NCBI GenBank assembly: GCA_023206055.1
Contig: CP065366.1
Coordinates: 1,240,001-1,304,000 of the forward strand
Direction: 5' to 3'
DNA: 64,000 bases
Source: Vibrio cyclitrophicus
GTDB lineage: Bacteria > Pseudomonadota > Gammaproteobacteria > Enterobacterales > Vibrionaceae
Shown here: piece after piece, positions 26,220 through 34,325 of the stretch
Numbering within the stretch: the stretch's first letter is position 1
Layout: every line of letters starts with the position of its first letter
Translations under genes and position numbers: made by a program
The notes under the pieces: model-generated
The model's input: the letters and a program-made list of their open reading frames with translations, nothing else
Told to the model about the DNA's origin: nothing
Databases searched by the model: none

Positions 26220-27812
26220 TTAAGCGGTTTCAGCCTCTTTAACTGGAGCTGAGTTACGGATTAGGTGGTCAAATGCACCTAAGCTTGCTTTCGCACCCTC
26301 ACCCATTGCAATGATGATCTGTTTGTAAGGTACGGTTGTGACGTCACCCGCTGCAAATACACCTTTCATTGATGTTGCACCATGAGCGTTAATCTCAATC
26401 TCACCGCGTGGTGAAAGCTCAACTTTCGAACCCTTCAACCATTCGCTATTTGGCATTAGGCCGATTTGAACAAAAATACCCGCTAGTTCGATCTGTTTTA
26501 GTTCATCGGTGTTGCGGTCTTTGTATTCCAGACCGGTTACGCGGTTGCCATCACCCAACACTTGTGTGGTTTGTGCCATCTTGATGATTTCGATGTTTGG
26601 TGTTGCGTTTGCTTTGTCGATAAGCACTTGGTCAGCGCGCAGTGTGTCTGCAAATTCAAGTACGGTTACGTGTTCAACGATACCCGCTAAATCAATCGCC
26701 GCTTCAATGCCTGAGTTACCACCACCGATAACCGCTGTTTTCTTACCTTTGAATAAAGGACCGTCACAGTGTGGGCAGTAAGCTACGCCTTTGTTGCGGT
26801 ACTCTTGCTCACCCGGAACGTTCATTTCACGCCAGCGAGCACCCGTACTTGTGATAACCGTGCGAGATCGTAGTGTTGCGCCGCTCTCTAGCTCAACGTG
26901 GATGTAACCATCTTCAGTGTCTTCTGCAGCAATGATGTTGGCAGCGCGCTGCTCAGTCATTACCTCAACACCGTACTCTTTTACGTGCTCTTCTAGGCTA
27001 GCCACTAGCTTAGGACCCGTTGTTGTTTTCACTGAGATAAAGTTCTCAATTGCCATGGTATCCATTACTTGGCCACCGAATCGGTCAGCAACCACACCAG
27101 TGCGAATGCCTTTACGTGCTGCGTAGATAGCCGCTGAAGAACCAGCTGGGCCACCACCTACCACCAATACATCAAACGGTGCTTGTTGGTTTAGGTTTGC
27201 CGCTTTCTTTTCCGCTGCGCCTGAATCAACTTTGTTAAGGATCTCAGCCAATGACATACGGCCTTGACCAAATAGTTCACCGTTAATGAATACGCTTGGC
27301 ACAGCCATGATGTCGCGAGACTTCACTTCCTCTTGGAATGCTGCGCCATCAATCATCGTTGTCTTAACCAGAGGGTTAATCGCCGACATCATGTTGAACG
27401 CCTGAACCACTTCTGGACAGTTTTGGCAGGATAGTGAGATAAAAATCTCTACATTAAGCTCTTGATCGAGTTCTTTAATTTGCTCGATTACGTCAGCTTC
27501 AAGCTTGATAGGGTGACCACCACTGTGAAGCAGTGCCAGTACCAGAGAGGTGAACTCGTGACCCATAGGTAAACCCGCGAAACCGATGGCAGTGCCTTTC
27601 TCTTGGTTCACGACCTGCATGATAGGGCTGCGAGTGCTTGCGCTGTCATCTCGAGTCACTTCAATTTTGTCTGTGAGAGAAGCGATATCATTCGCTAGGT
27701 CTTGAAGTTTGTTTGCGGTATCGCTGTCATCAAGGCTCAGCACTAACTGAACATTGGTTTTTAGGTTTTCTAGGTATGCTTTTAGCTGCTGCTTCATTGC
27801 TTGATCTAACAT
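26220..27812 (-). CDS. ahpF: Alkyl hydroperoxide reductase subunit F
   Basis: 530 residues from the ATG at 27812, where the normal AhpF start MLDQAMKQQLKAYLENLKTN lies; the frame is open for 30 more codons upstream. The N-terminal tandem thioredoxin-fold domain has SLSCQNCPEV (CxxC). Then come the FAD site VLVVGGGPAGSSAAIYAARK, the second redox pair AYCPHCDGP, the NADH site TAVIGGGNSGIEAAIDLAG and GVFAAGDVTTVPYKQ. It uses NADH to re-reduce AhpC. It lies just downstream of ahpC on the same strand, 211 bp away with a hairpin between. Confidence 0.96.
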   Translation of the reverse strand: MLDQAMKQQLKAYLENLKTNVQLVLSLDDSDTANKLQDLANDIASLTDKIEVTRDDSASTRSPIMQVVNQEKGTAIGFAGLPMGHEFTSLVLALLHSGGHPIKLEADVIEQIKELDQELNVEIFISLSCQNCPEVVQAFNMMSAINPLVKTTMIDGAAFQEEVKSRDIMAVPSVFINGELFGQGRMSLAEILNKVDSGAAEKKAANLNQQAPFDVLVVGGGPAGSSAAIYAARKGIRTGVVADRFGGQVMDTMAIENFISVKTTTGPKLVASLEEHVKEYGVEVMTEQRAANIIAAEDTEDGYIHVELESGATLRSRTVITSTGARWREMNVPGEQEYRNKGVAYCPHCDGPLFKGKKTAVIGGGNSGIEAAIDLAGIVEHVTVLEFADTLRADQVLIDKANATPNIEIIKMAQTTQVLGDGNRVTGLEYKDRNTDELKQIELAGIFVQIGLMPNSEWLKGSKVELSPRGEIEINAHGATSMKGVFAAGDVTTVPYKQIIIAMGEGAKASLGAFDHLIRNSAPVKEAETA

Positions 27813-27931
27813 AATCGTGCCTGCTCTTAAATTCTGTGTCTTGGTATTGACCAATACCTTCTTGCTGAAAAAGGAAAGTAAAAAGGGGGCGCAAGTCGGC
27901 AAATATTGTGGTGTTGATGCTTTGAAAGGGT

Positions 27932-27970
27932 GGCGCGCAACTGCCCTTTAGGAGGGGGCCGAAGCGCGCC
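27932..27970. other. GC-rich hairpin between ahpC and ahpF
   Basis: GGCGCGC / GCGCGCC forms a 7-bp outer stem, and GCCC / GGGC repeats inside allow further pairing. It may be a partial terminator or a processing site that keeps ahpC mRNA more abundant than ahpF, as is usual for this pair. That role is inferred. Confidence 0.5.
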
Positions 27971-28023
27971 TGTAGAACCGTTTTATTTGTTCTTTTTAGC
28001 TATTCTTGTTAGCTAGGCTTAGA

Positions 28024-28581
28024 TTAAATCTTACCTACTAGGTCTAGAGATGGCGCTAGAGTCTCTTCGCCTTCTTTCCATTTAGCTGGGCAAACTTCAC
28101 CTGGGTTAGCGGCTACGTATTGTGCTGCTTTAACCTTGCGTAGTAGGTCTTCAGCGTCACGGCCAATACCTTCAGCTGTGATTTCCATTGCTTGGATAAC
28201 GCCTTCAGGGTCGATAAGGAACGTTGCACGGTCTGCAAGGCCTTGACCTTCACGCATAACGTTGAAGTTATTTGTGATGTTGCCTGTTTGGTCGCCTACC
28301 ATGAAGTATTCGATAGTGCCGATTTTGTCAGAAGTATCGTGCCATGCTTTGTGAGAAAAGTGCGTGTCAGTTGATACTGAGTAAACTTCTACGCCGCGAG
28401 ATTGAAGCTCTGCGTATTTGTCTTGTAGGTCAACTAGCTCAGTTGGACATACAAACGTGAAGTCTGCTGGGTAGAAGAAGAATACAGCCCACTTGCCTTT
28501 AACGTCTTGCTCAGTGATTTCTACGAATTCGCCGTTTTTGAATGCTGTTGCGTTGAATGGTTTGATTTCTGTGTTGATCAT
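28024..28581 (-). CDS. ahpC: Alkyl hydroperoxide reductase subunit C (peroxiredoxin)
   Basis: 185 residues from the ATG at 28581 (MINTEIKPFNATAFKNGEFV); the frame is open for 38 codons upstream without support. The peroxidatic cysteine is Cys45 in FYPADFTFVCPTELVDLQ, and the resolving cysteine is Cys164 in GEVCPAKWKEGEE, as in typical 2-Cys peroxiredoxins. It reduces H2O2 and organic peroxides in the cytoplasm, using AhpF, the next gene. An OxyR-like site lies 85-121 bp upstream of the start. Confidence 0.97.
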   Translation of the reverse strand: MINTEIKPFNATAFKNGEFVEITEQDVKGKWAVFFFYPADFTFVCPTELVDLQDKYAELQSRGVEVYSVSTDTHFSHKAWHDTSDKIGTIEYFMVGDQTGNITNNFNVMREGQGLADRATFLIDPEGVIQAMEITAEGIGRDAEDLLRKVKAAQYVAANPGEVCPAKWKEGEETLAPSLDLVGKI

Positions 28582-28665
28582 GTTGGACTCTCTTTCTAAT
28601 TTGTAGTGTTTAACGCTATCCCGCGTCGATGGAGATATATTGCATCTGCACCGTAAATTAGTGAA

Positions 28666-28702
28666 ATCGGACATTTCTATAGATTCAATAGGCAAATCCT
28701 AT
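28666..28702. promoter_or_regulatory. OxyR-type binding site upstream of ahpC
   Basis: Four tetranucleotides with exact 7-bp spacing: ATCG at 28666, CTAT at 28677, ATAG at 28688 and CTAT at 28699. The OxyR consensus is ATAG-N7-CTAT-N7-ATAG-N7-CTAT, so 15 of 16 positions match. A further ATAG-N7-CTAT lies at 28708-28722 but is out of phase (5-bp gap). Control of ahpCF by OxyR is well established in other bacteria. Confidence 0.75.
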
Positions 28703-28838
28703 CTTTGATAGAAGAAGGCTATCGATAAAAGCTTTCAACAGAAGTTATCAACAAAAGCTATCAAATTGGGCAGCGTTCTATTTGGGTAGCTATGCTCTTT
28801 AGGTTGTTCTCTATTTAGGCTTGTCTCTAATCACGTGA

Positions 28839-28862
28839 GTATCTATGTATCTATGTATCTAT
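28839..28862. repeat. 8-bp tandem repeat, GTATCTAT x3
   Basis: Three perfect copies followed by a partial fourth (GTA), in the 476-bp region between ahpC and the VOC gene. It is about 190 bp from the VOC start and 260 bp from ahpC. Confidence 0.75.
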
Positions 28863-28927
28863 GTAGGCAAGGGCAGGTGTGGCTTCTTTAAGGGAGCTGA
28901 GATCTCTGGAAATCTGTAAATAACAAA

Positions 28928-28958
28928 AAATTATCATTAATATAATTTATGATAATTT
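28928..28958. promoter_or_regulatory. AT-rich inverted repeat upstream of VOC gene
   Basis: AAATTATCAT / ATGATAATTT is a perfect 10-bp inverted repeat with an 11-bp spacer, about 100 bp before the VOC start. The ATTATCAT half resembles part of a Fur box, but the spacing is not that of Fur. The regulator is unknown. Confidence 0.45.
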
Positions 28959-29057
28959 CATTTAATCAATCCATCTCCCTATACTCTCTTCATCGAAACG
29001 AAATACCGAAGCCAGTCTTCGAAACACACAGAATTAAAAACGAATTTGGAGCAAGTT

Positions 29058-29549
29058 ATGAAAATGAATCACGTAGGCCTAATGGTTGGCGATATGGACA
29101 AAGCAGTTGAGTTTTACACTAAGGCTCTGGGTCTAAGAATCGTAATGAACAACACCAAAGTAATGGAAGAGCGCGAATCTGCAATCGGCCGTATGTGTAT
29201 CGCAGTGTTCGGTGAAGGCTTCAAAGGCTTCAACATTGCACACCTAGTCACATCTGATGGCATCGGTGTTGAGCTGTTCGAAATGAAAGATCGCCAAGAG
29301 CGTCACGAAGTTGATTTCTCTCGTCTAGGCATCTTCCACTTCTGTCTACAGCTTCCAAAAGAGCAGTTCCATTCAGCAATCAAGCGTGTTGAAGAGTATG
29401 GCGGTAAGGTTCGCATGGACATCATGCGTTACCACCCAGAAGACGAACTAAAACAAGCACAAATGGTTTACCTAGAAGACCCGTTTGGCAACCTATTCGA
29501 ATTCTACTCGCACACATACGAAGATACGTACGCGACTGATTACGAGTAA
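29058..29549 (+). CDS. VOC family protein (glyoxalase-like)
   Basis: 163 residues from the ATG at 29058, chosen because TTGGAG lies 7 nt upstream. MNHVGLMVGDMDKAVEFYTK opens the first VOC module with a His as first metal ligand. LGIFHFCLQLPKEQFHSAIK and YLEDPFGNLFEFYSHTYED form the second, with His and Glu ligands. This gives the complete metal site of a glyoxalase/dioxygenase fold. The substrate is unknown. Codon use looks strongly biased, as in highly expressed genes. A degenerate copy of its 3' end and trailer occurs again at 34209. Confidence 0.85.
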   Translation: MKMNHVGLMVGDMDKAVEFYTKALGLRIVMNNTKVMEERESAIGRMCIAVFGEGFKGFNIAHLVTSDGIGVELFEMKDRQERHEVDFSRLGIFHFCLQLPKEQFHSAIKRVEEYGGKVRMDIMRYHPEDELKQAQMVYLEDPFGNLFEFYSHTYEDTYATDYE

Positions 29550-29628
29550 TCGCGTTATCTACCTGTCATAAGGTAGAAAAACTGAAACACCCCCTAAAGA
29601 GGATTGGTAGAGATACCAATCCTTTTTT
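29508..29628. repeat. Dispersed repeat, copy A: VOC gene 3' end plus trailer and terminator
   Basis: The last 13 codons of the VOC gene, its trailer and its terminator recur at 34209-34325. The two share an identical 19-bp block around the stop codon (29533-29551 and 34233-34251), then TTATCT, CATAAGGTA, ACTGA, CCTAAA and the terminator, in the same order and orientation. Confidence 0.8.
29601..29628 (+). terminator. GAGA-loop terminator, copy 1 (VOC gene)
   Basis: GGATTGGTA / TACCAATCC, a 9-bp stem closed by a GAGA tetraloop (GNRA type), then six T. The same module ends four further genes in the next 7 kb. Confidence 0.92.
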
Positions 29629-29694
29629 GTTTGTGCTTTTTGGGGAAGGGGAGATGTTGCTGTTGGCAGGGATCGCAGCAGCTACAGTGCTGGA

Positions 29695-30402
29695 TTATTG
29701 GTCTTCGATTTTTACGCATCGAACTGAGAACATATAGTCTTTCGAACTTGTTGCTCTGCGTATCTCTCCTTTGTGTGTATTCCACCAAGCGTAAGCAAGT
29801 GTTCGGATAATCCCTTTTTTTTCGGATGCGCTGCTCGCAGTCCAAAACTCGGTGTAAGCACCTTCAGTGATATACCAACCATTCCATTTTACGCCTGCAG
29901 GTCTAGCAAAGAAGTTCTGTTTATTGACAATAGATGGGTCTACTTTGGAAAATGGTCCATCAACTTGAGCTTCTTTGAGCTGCAAGCCTAAGTTTTGCTC
30001 ACCCCCACGCCAACCGTTTTGGTGTACTTCTTCCTCAGGCATACCGATGGCCAGCTCCAACTTTTTCCAATCCTCATCGGTAGCCACTCGCCAGCCGACT
30101 GGGCAAAGGTTTCGTTGATCTGAAACGTCATGCCAATTGTATAAACGTCCGTATTTTAATAGGTTTTCTTGATCATCTTTTGGGATCGCGCCAGATCTTA
30201 CTGGGCTGCCATCTTGGAATTGAGTACTTCTCAAGCTTTCCGCTAACCAAACCTGTTCACCGATACTAACGGTGCGATAAGTGTTACCTTCCGCGTCTTG
30301 AACTGTATCCGTCATTTGGTGTAACTCTTTGTTGATGTCGTTAGCCGATGATGTGGCAGCAATAACCATACTGACTCCTATAGATGAAATTAGCTTTTTC
30401 AT
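29695..30402 (-). CDS. FISUMP-domain (Fibrobacter succinogenes major paralogous) exported protein
   Basis: 235 residues with a signal peptide (about 1-20, ending SSAND). The domain is recognisable by DAEGNTYRTVSIGEQVWLAE, RLYNWHDV with CPVGWRVATDEDWKKLE, NFFARPAGVKWNG and a final MFSVRCVKIED. It is common in Bacteroidetes and Fibrobacteres, often on surface proteins, and uncommon in gammaproteobacteria. Two cysteines may form a disulfide. Function is not known. A 35-bp inverted repeat just upstream is nearly the same as one upstream of the AraC gene that follows, pointing to control by that regulator. Confidence 0.8.
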   Translation of the reverse strand: MKKLISSIGVSMVIAATSSANDINKELHQMTDTVQDAEGNTYRTVSIGEQVWLAESLRSTQFQDGSPVRSGAIPKDDQENLLKYGRLYNWHDVSDQRNLCPVGWRVATDEDWKKLELAIGMPEEEVHQNGWRGGEQNLGLQLKEAQVDGPFSKVDPSIVNKQNFFARPAGVKWNGWYITEGAYTEFWTASSASEKKGIIRTLAYAWWNTHKGEIRRATSSKDYMFSVRCVKIEDQ

Positions 30403-30457
30403 GATGAATAACCCGTTGTAATCTTATGGGGTTACTTTAACTCTCATGTTGAGCTTA

Positions 30458-30492
30458 AAATAGGCGATATACTCTCTAAAATATGCCTATTT
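30458..30492. promoter_or_regulatory. 35-bp AraC-type operator upstream of the FISUMP gene
   Basis: AAATAGGC and GCCTATTT form an 8-bp inverted repeat with a 19-bp spacer. The minus-strand sequence aligns over its length with the site at 31461-31495, including AAATAGGCATATTTT and GAGA at matching places, with the same 35-bp total. Confidence 0.75.
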
Positions 30493-30540
30493 ATCTCATT
30501 TGATATGGCGGAGAGATTTGATAGTCAAACTGTTTTATTG

Positions 30541-31431
30541 CTATGCGATGTTTTCAATCAGCTGTTTTGATTGGCTCCACTGCTTAGGTGACTGGCCATA
30601 TAAACGCTTAAACTCACGACTAAATTGAGAGGAGCTGACGTATCCAACCGCCATCGCAGCTTCATTGACATTCTTACCCGCAGCTATCTTCATCGCCGCA
30701 TTATTCAAGCGCATCGACTTCATAAATTGGATCGGTGACATTCGGGTCGCTTGTTTGAATTTTCGGTGGAATACCGCTCGGCTCATTCCCACATGCGATG
30801 CGAGCTCATCAATCGTGACGTTCTTTGTCAGGTTCAACGATAAATACTCTATCGAACGGGCAATTTCATTACCAATGCCAAACGCGCCTCGCACTGAAAG
30901 ACCTGCCTCGCCTTGTAAGACAGCGTAATAGAGCTCTCTTAAACGACTCTCTCCGAGAATGGCTGTTCCAGCTTTATCGTTCCCTAACTGAATGAGTCTA
31001 AGTAGAGCATCAGAGAAAGTGTCGTCCCAATTGGCGAGTGATAACCCTTGAGGTTGTGGGCTGCCTTTAGGAATCTTGACCGCGCCGCTGACACTCTCCA
31101 TTGCGATGGCTAACTCGGTCATCACTTTGGTATCGAGTGAGATAGATATCCCTAACAACGGATTTTCAGGCGTTGCTGCTGGTGTACCCGCCTCAACTGG
31201 CATGGAGACTGAGCAGCACAAGTACTGACTGCTGTCATAGATGTACTTATCGCCATCCAATATCGCTTCTTTACTGCCGCTTAAAATCACGATTAGCGTT
31301 GGTTCATAGACGGCAGGAGCGCACGGAATAGCCTGGGTCACCCTAAATAGGCGAACTCCTTTTATTCCCGTTTCGATCATGCCATCTTCGATCACACGAC
31401 TTTCTACTAGTTGCTTAATTTTCTGCTTCAT
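30541..31431 (-). CDS. AraC family transcriptional regulator (AraC_N type)
   Basis: 296 residues from the ATG at 31431; the frame is open for 13 codons upstream. The N-terminal cupin-like domain (FRVTQAIPCAPAVYEPTLIV, GSKEAILDGDKYIYDSSQYL) is the AraC_N type. The C-terminal pair of helix-turn-helix motifs is clear: VTIDELASHVGMSRAVFHRK and AMAVGYVSSSQFSREFKRLY. Twin 35-bp inverted repeats stand upstream of this gene and of the FISUMP gene, so it probably controls both and perhaps the divergent patatin. The inducer is unknown. Confidence 0.9.
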   Translation of the reverse strand: MKQKIKQLVESRVIEDGMIETGIKGVRLFRVTQAIPCAPAVYEPTLIVILSGSKEAILDGDKYIYDSSQYLCCSVSMPVEAGTPAATPENPLLGISISLDTKVMTELAIAMESVSGAVKIPKGSPQPQGLSLANWDDTFSDALLRLIQLGNDKAGTAILGESRLRELYYAVLQGEAGLSVRGAFGIGNEIARSIEYLSLNLTKNVTIDELASHVGMSRAVFHRKFKQATRMSPIQFMKSMRLNNAAMKIAAGKNVNEAAMAVGYVSSSQFSREFKRLYGQSPKQWSQSKQLIENIA

Positions 31432-31460
31432 TAATCTGCACCGTAAATTCGACTTGATAC

Positions 31461-31495
31461 AAATAGGCATATTTTTGAGATAAATTCGCCTATTT
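31461..31495. promoter_or_regulatory. 35-bp AraC-type operator between araC-type and patatin genes
   Basis: AAATAGGC / GCCTATTT with a 19-bp spacer, 30 bp upstream of the regulator start and about 160 bp upstream of the patatin start. It is the twin of the site at 30458-30492. Confidence 0.75.
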
Positions 31496-31656
31496 ATGAA
31501 TCTTTGTGAGAGTTATAGTAACTTCAGACAACAATACTACCGCTGATAGGTGCATGCAAACTGCTTTCGTGCTTTATCAAAAGCTCAATCTAGTTCTGGT
31601 CGTTGTAACGAAAAGGCTTGGTGGAGATAAGTAGTTTTAAAATAAAGAGTTGGAAA

Positions 31657-32532
31657 ATGAATATGTTAAAAAGCTTCATTCTCACATTAGTTACGCTGTC
31701 TTTGATGGCCTGCTCAACACCTAATGTTTATAACGATCTCAATGCGATACCTTCTACGGAAACGGGTGATCATGATCTAGGTATTGCGTTTGGCGGTGGT
31801 GGCGTTCGTGGGTTTATGCACCTAGGCGTGATCAAAGCCTTGGCAGAGGAGGGCATCGCTCCTGATGTCGTGAGCGGTACCTCTGCGGGTTCGATTGCTG
31901 CCACTTTATATGCTTCAGGGCTGAGTTATGAAGAGATGGAAATCGCAATTGAAAAAGTTGGCATGTCTGACATCGCCGATTTTGTCTTTTCTTCAAAAGG
32001 CTTGGTGAATGGCAAGAACTTGTCAGAATGGATAAACAGTCAAGTGACGTATGATGATCTATCTGATATGCCAATGCCTGTCGCGCTTACCGCTACCAAT
32101 ATGACATCGAGAGAGACTGTTATTATTCGTTCGGGTAACCCGGGGCACGCAGTTCAAACCTCATCAACCATTCCGGGAGCATTTGTACCCGTTGAAAACC
32201 AAGGTGATATCTTAGTCGATGGCGGAATTTTTAGTGTTGTGCCTGTCTACGCGGCTAAAGATCTCGGTGCTAAAAAGGTGATAGCGGTTGATATCTATTG
32301 CCACAATCAAATTACACCGGAAATATCGGCGAGCAAGATAACGCTTGCGGCTTTTCGCATGCAAAGCTGCCGCCTGTCCGAACAAGAGCTAAACAGTGCC
32401 GATGTTGTCATTAGACCGGACTATGAGCCGAGTGGAAGTGCGGCTTTTAATGAAAAAGAACAAGCGATACAAGCGGGTTATCTGGCGGCAAAAGAGGCGA
32501 TGCCTGAGATAAAGGCGATGCTCTCAATCTAG
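31657..32532 (+). CDS. Patatin-like phospholipase lipoprotein
   Basis: 291 residues from the ATG at 31657; the frame is open from 31618. A lipoprotein signal ends in LMAC, with the acylated cysteine at residue 19. The patatin catalytic parts are complete: oxyanion hole GGGVRG, nucleophile elbow GTSAGS, and the DGG motif with the catalytic Asp. It resembles RssA-type patatins, but the lipid anchor puts it in the envelope. It should cleave acyl chains from lipids. It is divergent from the AraC regulator with a shared operator region and ends at GAGA-loop terminator copy 2. Confidence 0.9.
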   Translation: MNMLKSFILTLVTLSLMACSTPNVYNDLNAIPSTETGDHDLGIAFGGGGVRGFMHLGVIKALAEEGIAPDVVSGTSAGSIAATLYASGLSYEEMEIAIEKVGMSDIADFVFSSKGLVNGKNLSEWINSQVTYDDLSDMPMPVALTATNMTSRETVIIRSGNPGHAVQTSSTIPGAFVPVENQGDILVDGGIFSVVPVYAAKDLGAKKVIAVDIYCHNQITPEISASKITLAAFRMQSCRLSEQELNSADVVIRPDYEPSGSAAFNEKEQAIQAGYLAAKEAMPEIKAMLSI

Positions 32533-32601
32533 CGGCGGAGATATTGCTGTAACATTGTTTGGTTCAAACTCTTGTTAACTGAGGTTTCAAGGTCCTAAAG
32601 A

Positions 32602-32629
32602 GGATTGGTAGAGACACCAGTCCTTTTTT
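32602..32629 (+). terminator. GAGA-loop terminator, copy 2 (patatin gene)
   Basis: GGATTGGT / ACCAGTCC with one G-U pair and the AGAGAC loop, then six T. The preceding AAGAGGATT matches copies 1 and 3. Confidence 0.88.
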
Positions 32630-32795
32630 GTGCTTGTAGGACATATTAAGGAACATCGGATAAACCTTCGGTTGCACTAAAACAAGCCGACAATGTTGCT
32701 CTTTAGTGCAGTATTCTTTTGATGGAAAACTTAACTGATTGATAAATATAATGTTAAACCATTGGCATATATGTTGCTCTATTGCCTTTATGTAA

Positions 32796-32807
32796 ATTGT
32801 ATACAAT
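32796..32807. promoter_or_regulatory. Palindrome upstream of the NCS2 permease gene
   Basis: ATTGTATACAAT is a perfect 12-bp palindrome 24 bp before the start codon. GTATAC-centred sites are common for GntR-family regulators; no such gene is nearby. Confidence 0.35.
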
Positions 32808-32830
32808 AAAAAATACATAAAGGAAGTCAC

Positions 32831-34207
32831 ATGGAACAGAACAGTGAATTGATCTACGGATTAGACGATCGACCATCAGTTAAAGCAGCCAGTTACGCGG
32901 CACTGCAGCATGTATTAGCCAGCTTCGTTGGTATCATCACACCCACGCTCATTATTGGCGGTGTCCTTGGATTGGGAGAGCACATTCCTTATTTGATCAG
33001 CATGGCATTGATGGTGTCTGGAGTCGGCACCTTTATCCAAGCACGAAAAATTGGGCCAGTTGGCGCAGGGATGATCTGCGTCCAAGGAACCAGCTTTGCG
33101 TTCTTAGGCTCAGTGTTAGGTGCAGGCTTTCTGGTTAAAGCGAATGGAGGCGGGCCGGATGAAATGCTCGCCACCATTTTCGGCGTTTGCTTCTTTGGTG
33201 CATTTGTTGAAATCGTCCTCTCGCGCTTTATCGAAAAACTCAAAGTCGTTATCACGCCCGTTGTGACCGGAATCGTTATCACGACGATAGGTATCTCTTT
33301 GATTAAAGTCGGTGTCACTGATATTGCGGGTGGCGTTGGCGCAGAAGATTTTGGCTCTGGAAGCAACTTGATGCTGGGTGTAATAGTCCTCGGAACCATA
33401 GTCGCGCTTAACCTGAGTAACAATAATATGGTTAGGTTGTCGTCGATTTTAGTTGGGTTGATTGTTGGCTGGGGTGTTGCCATTTTGATGGGTAAAGCGT
33501 CTATGGTTTCATTTGCATCTCAACCGTTATTGAGTATTCCTGTCCCATTTAAATATGGCTTTGCTTTTGATTGGCAAGCCTTCTTGCCTATCGCTTTTAT
33601 TTACTTGATCACGGTTATTGAAACGACGGGTGATCTGACCGCCAATAGCATGTTCTCAGGCCAGCCAATTAAGGGGCAAAAATACATCAATCGACTCAAG
33701 GCTGGCGTGCTAGGTGACGGCGTGAACTCGCTTATCGCGGCAGTATTCAATACTTTTCCAAATACCACTTTCAGCCAGAACAACGGTGTGATTCATTTTA
33801 CCGGAATCGCGAGTCGCTACATCGGTTATTTCATTGCCGCTATTCTTTTTCTATTGGGACTATTTCCTATCTTAGGCGCTGTATTAATGACGATTCCAAA
33901 GCCAGTATTGGGCGGGGCGACATTGGTGATGTTCGGTACGGTTGCCGCTGCGGGCATCAAAATTATTGCTAATGAAAAGCTGGATCGCCGCAGAATCATG
34001 ACGATTGCCATCTCACTAGGTTTAGGGCTTGGAGTAATGTTGGTACCGGATTTATTGAAAGAAGCGCCCAAGTTAGCACAAAGCATATTTGGTTCACCTG
34101 TAACCATGTCGGGCATCGCTGCTCTTGTGATTACGGGGTTGATGTCTTTGGTGCCTGAAACTAAAGCCAAACCGATGACGAACACAGTACAAACCAGTAA
34201 AGCGTAG
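32831..34207 (+). CDS. NCS2 family nucleobase (xanthine/uracil) permease
   Basis: 458 residues with 14 expected membrane segments. The opening YGLDDRPSVKAASYAALQHV with its conserved His, the VQGTSFAFLG stretch, the ETTGDLTANS substrate helix and the FPNTTFSQNNGVIHFTGIAS signature all mark the NCS2/NAT family. The QNNGV form leans to xanthine or uric-acid carriers over UraA, but specificity cannot be settled. AAGGAA precedes the ATG. It sits alone on the plus strand; right after its stop comes a degenerate copy of the VOC gene's 3' end. Confidence 0.9.
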   Translation: MEQNSELIYGLDDRPSVKAASYAALQHVLASFVGIITPTLIIGGVLGLGEHIPYLISMALMVSGVGTFIQARKIGPVGAGMICVQGTSFAFLGSVLGAGFLVKANGGGPDEMLATIFGVCFFGAFVEIVLSRFIEKLKVVITPVVTGIVITTIGISLIKVGVTDIAGGVGAEDFGSGSNLMLGVIVLGTIVALNLSNNNMVRLSSILVGLIVGWGVAILMGKASMVSFASQPLLSIPVPFKYGFAFDWQAFLPIAFIYLITVIETTGDLTANSMFSGQPIKGQKYINRLKAGVLGDGVNSLIAAVFNTFPNTTFSQNNGVIHFTGIASRYIGYFIAAILFLLGLFPILGAVLMTIPKPVLGGATLVMFGTVAAAGIKIIANEKLDRRRIMTIAISLGLGLGVMLVPDLLKEAPKLAQSIFGSPVTMSGIAALVITGLMSLVPETKAKPMTNTVQTSKA

Positions 34208-34208
34208 T

Positions 34209-34325
34209 TCCTACACTTACGAATAGATTCTTCGACTGATTACGAGTAATCAGTTATCTGTATTTCATAAGGTATAAACTGAGATGCGACCTAAAAAGGA
34301 TTGGTAGAGATACCAATCCTTTTTT
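34209..34325. repeat. Dispersed repeat, copy B: degenerate VOC 3' end plus trailer and terminator
   Basis: Begins 2 bp past the permease stop. It repeats the last codons of the VOC gene with one indel, the stop-codon block CGACTGATTACGAGTAATC (34233-34251), CATAAGGTA, ACTGAGA, CCTAAA and terminator copy 3. It is non-coding here. Together with copy A it brackets 4.7 kb. Confidence 0.8.
34298..34325 (+). terminator. GAGA-loop terminator, copy 3 (permease gene)
   Basis: Same 22-bp hairpin as copy 1 (9-bp stem, GAGA loop), followed by six T. Confidence 0.92.

Noticed and set aside
28708..28722. ATAG-N7-CTAT pair as part of the main OxyR site
   Set aside because: The 5-bp gap to the preceding CTAT breaks OxyR spacing, so it is noted only as an extra pair.
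32564..32830. 88-codon minus-strand frame before the permease gene
   Set aside because: Covers the promoter region and terminator copy 2; no domain, low-quality sequence and no ribosome site.
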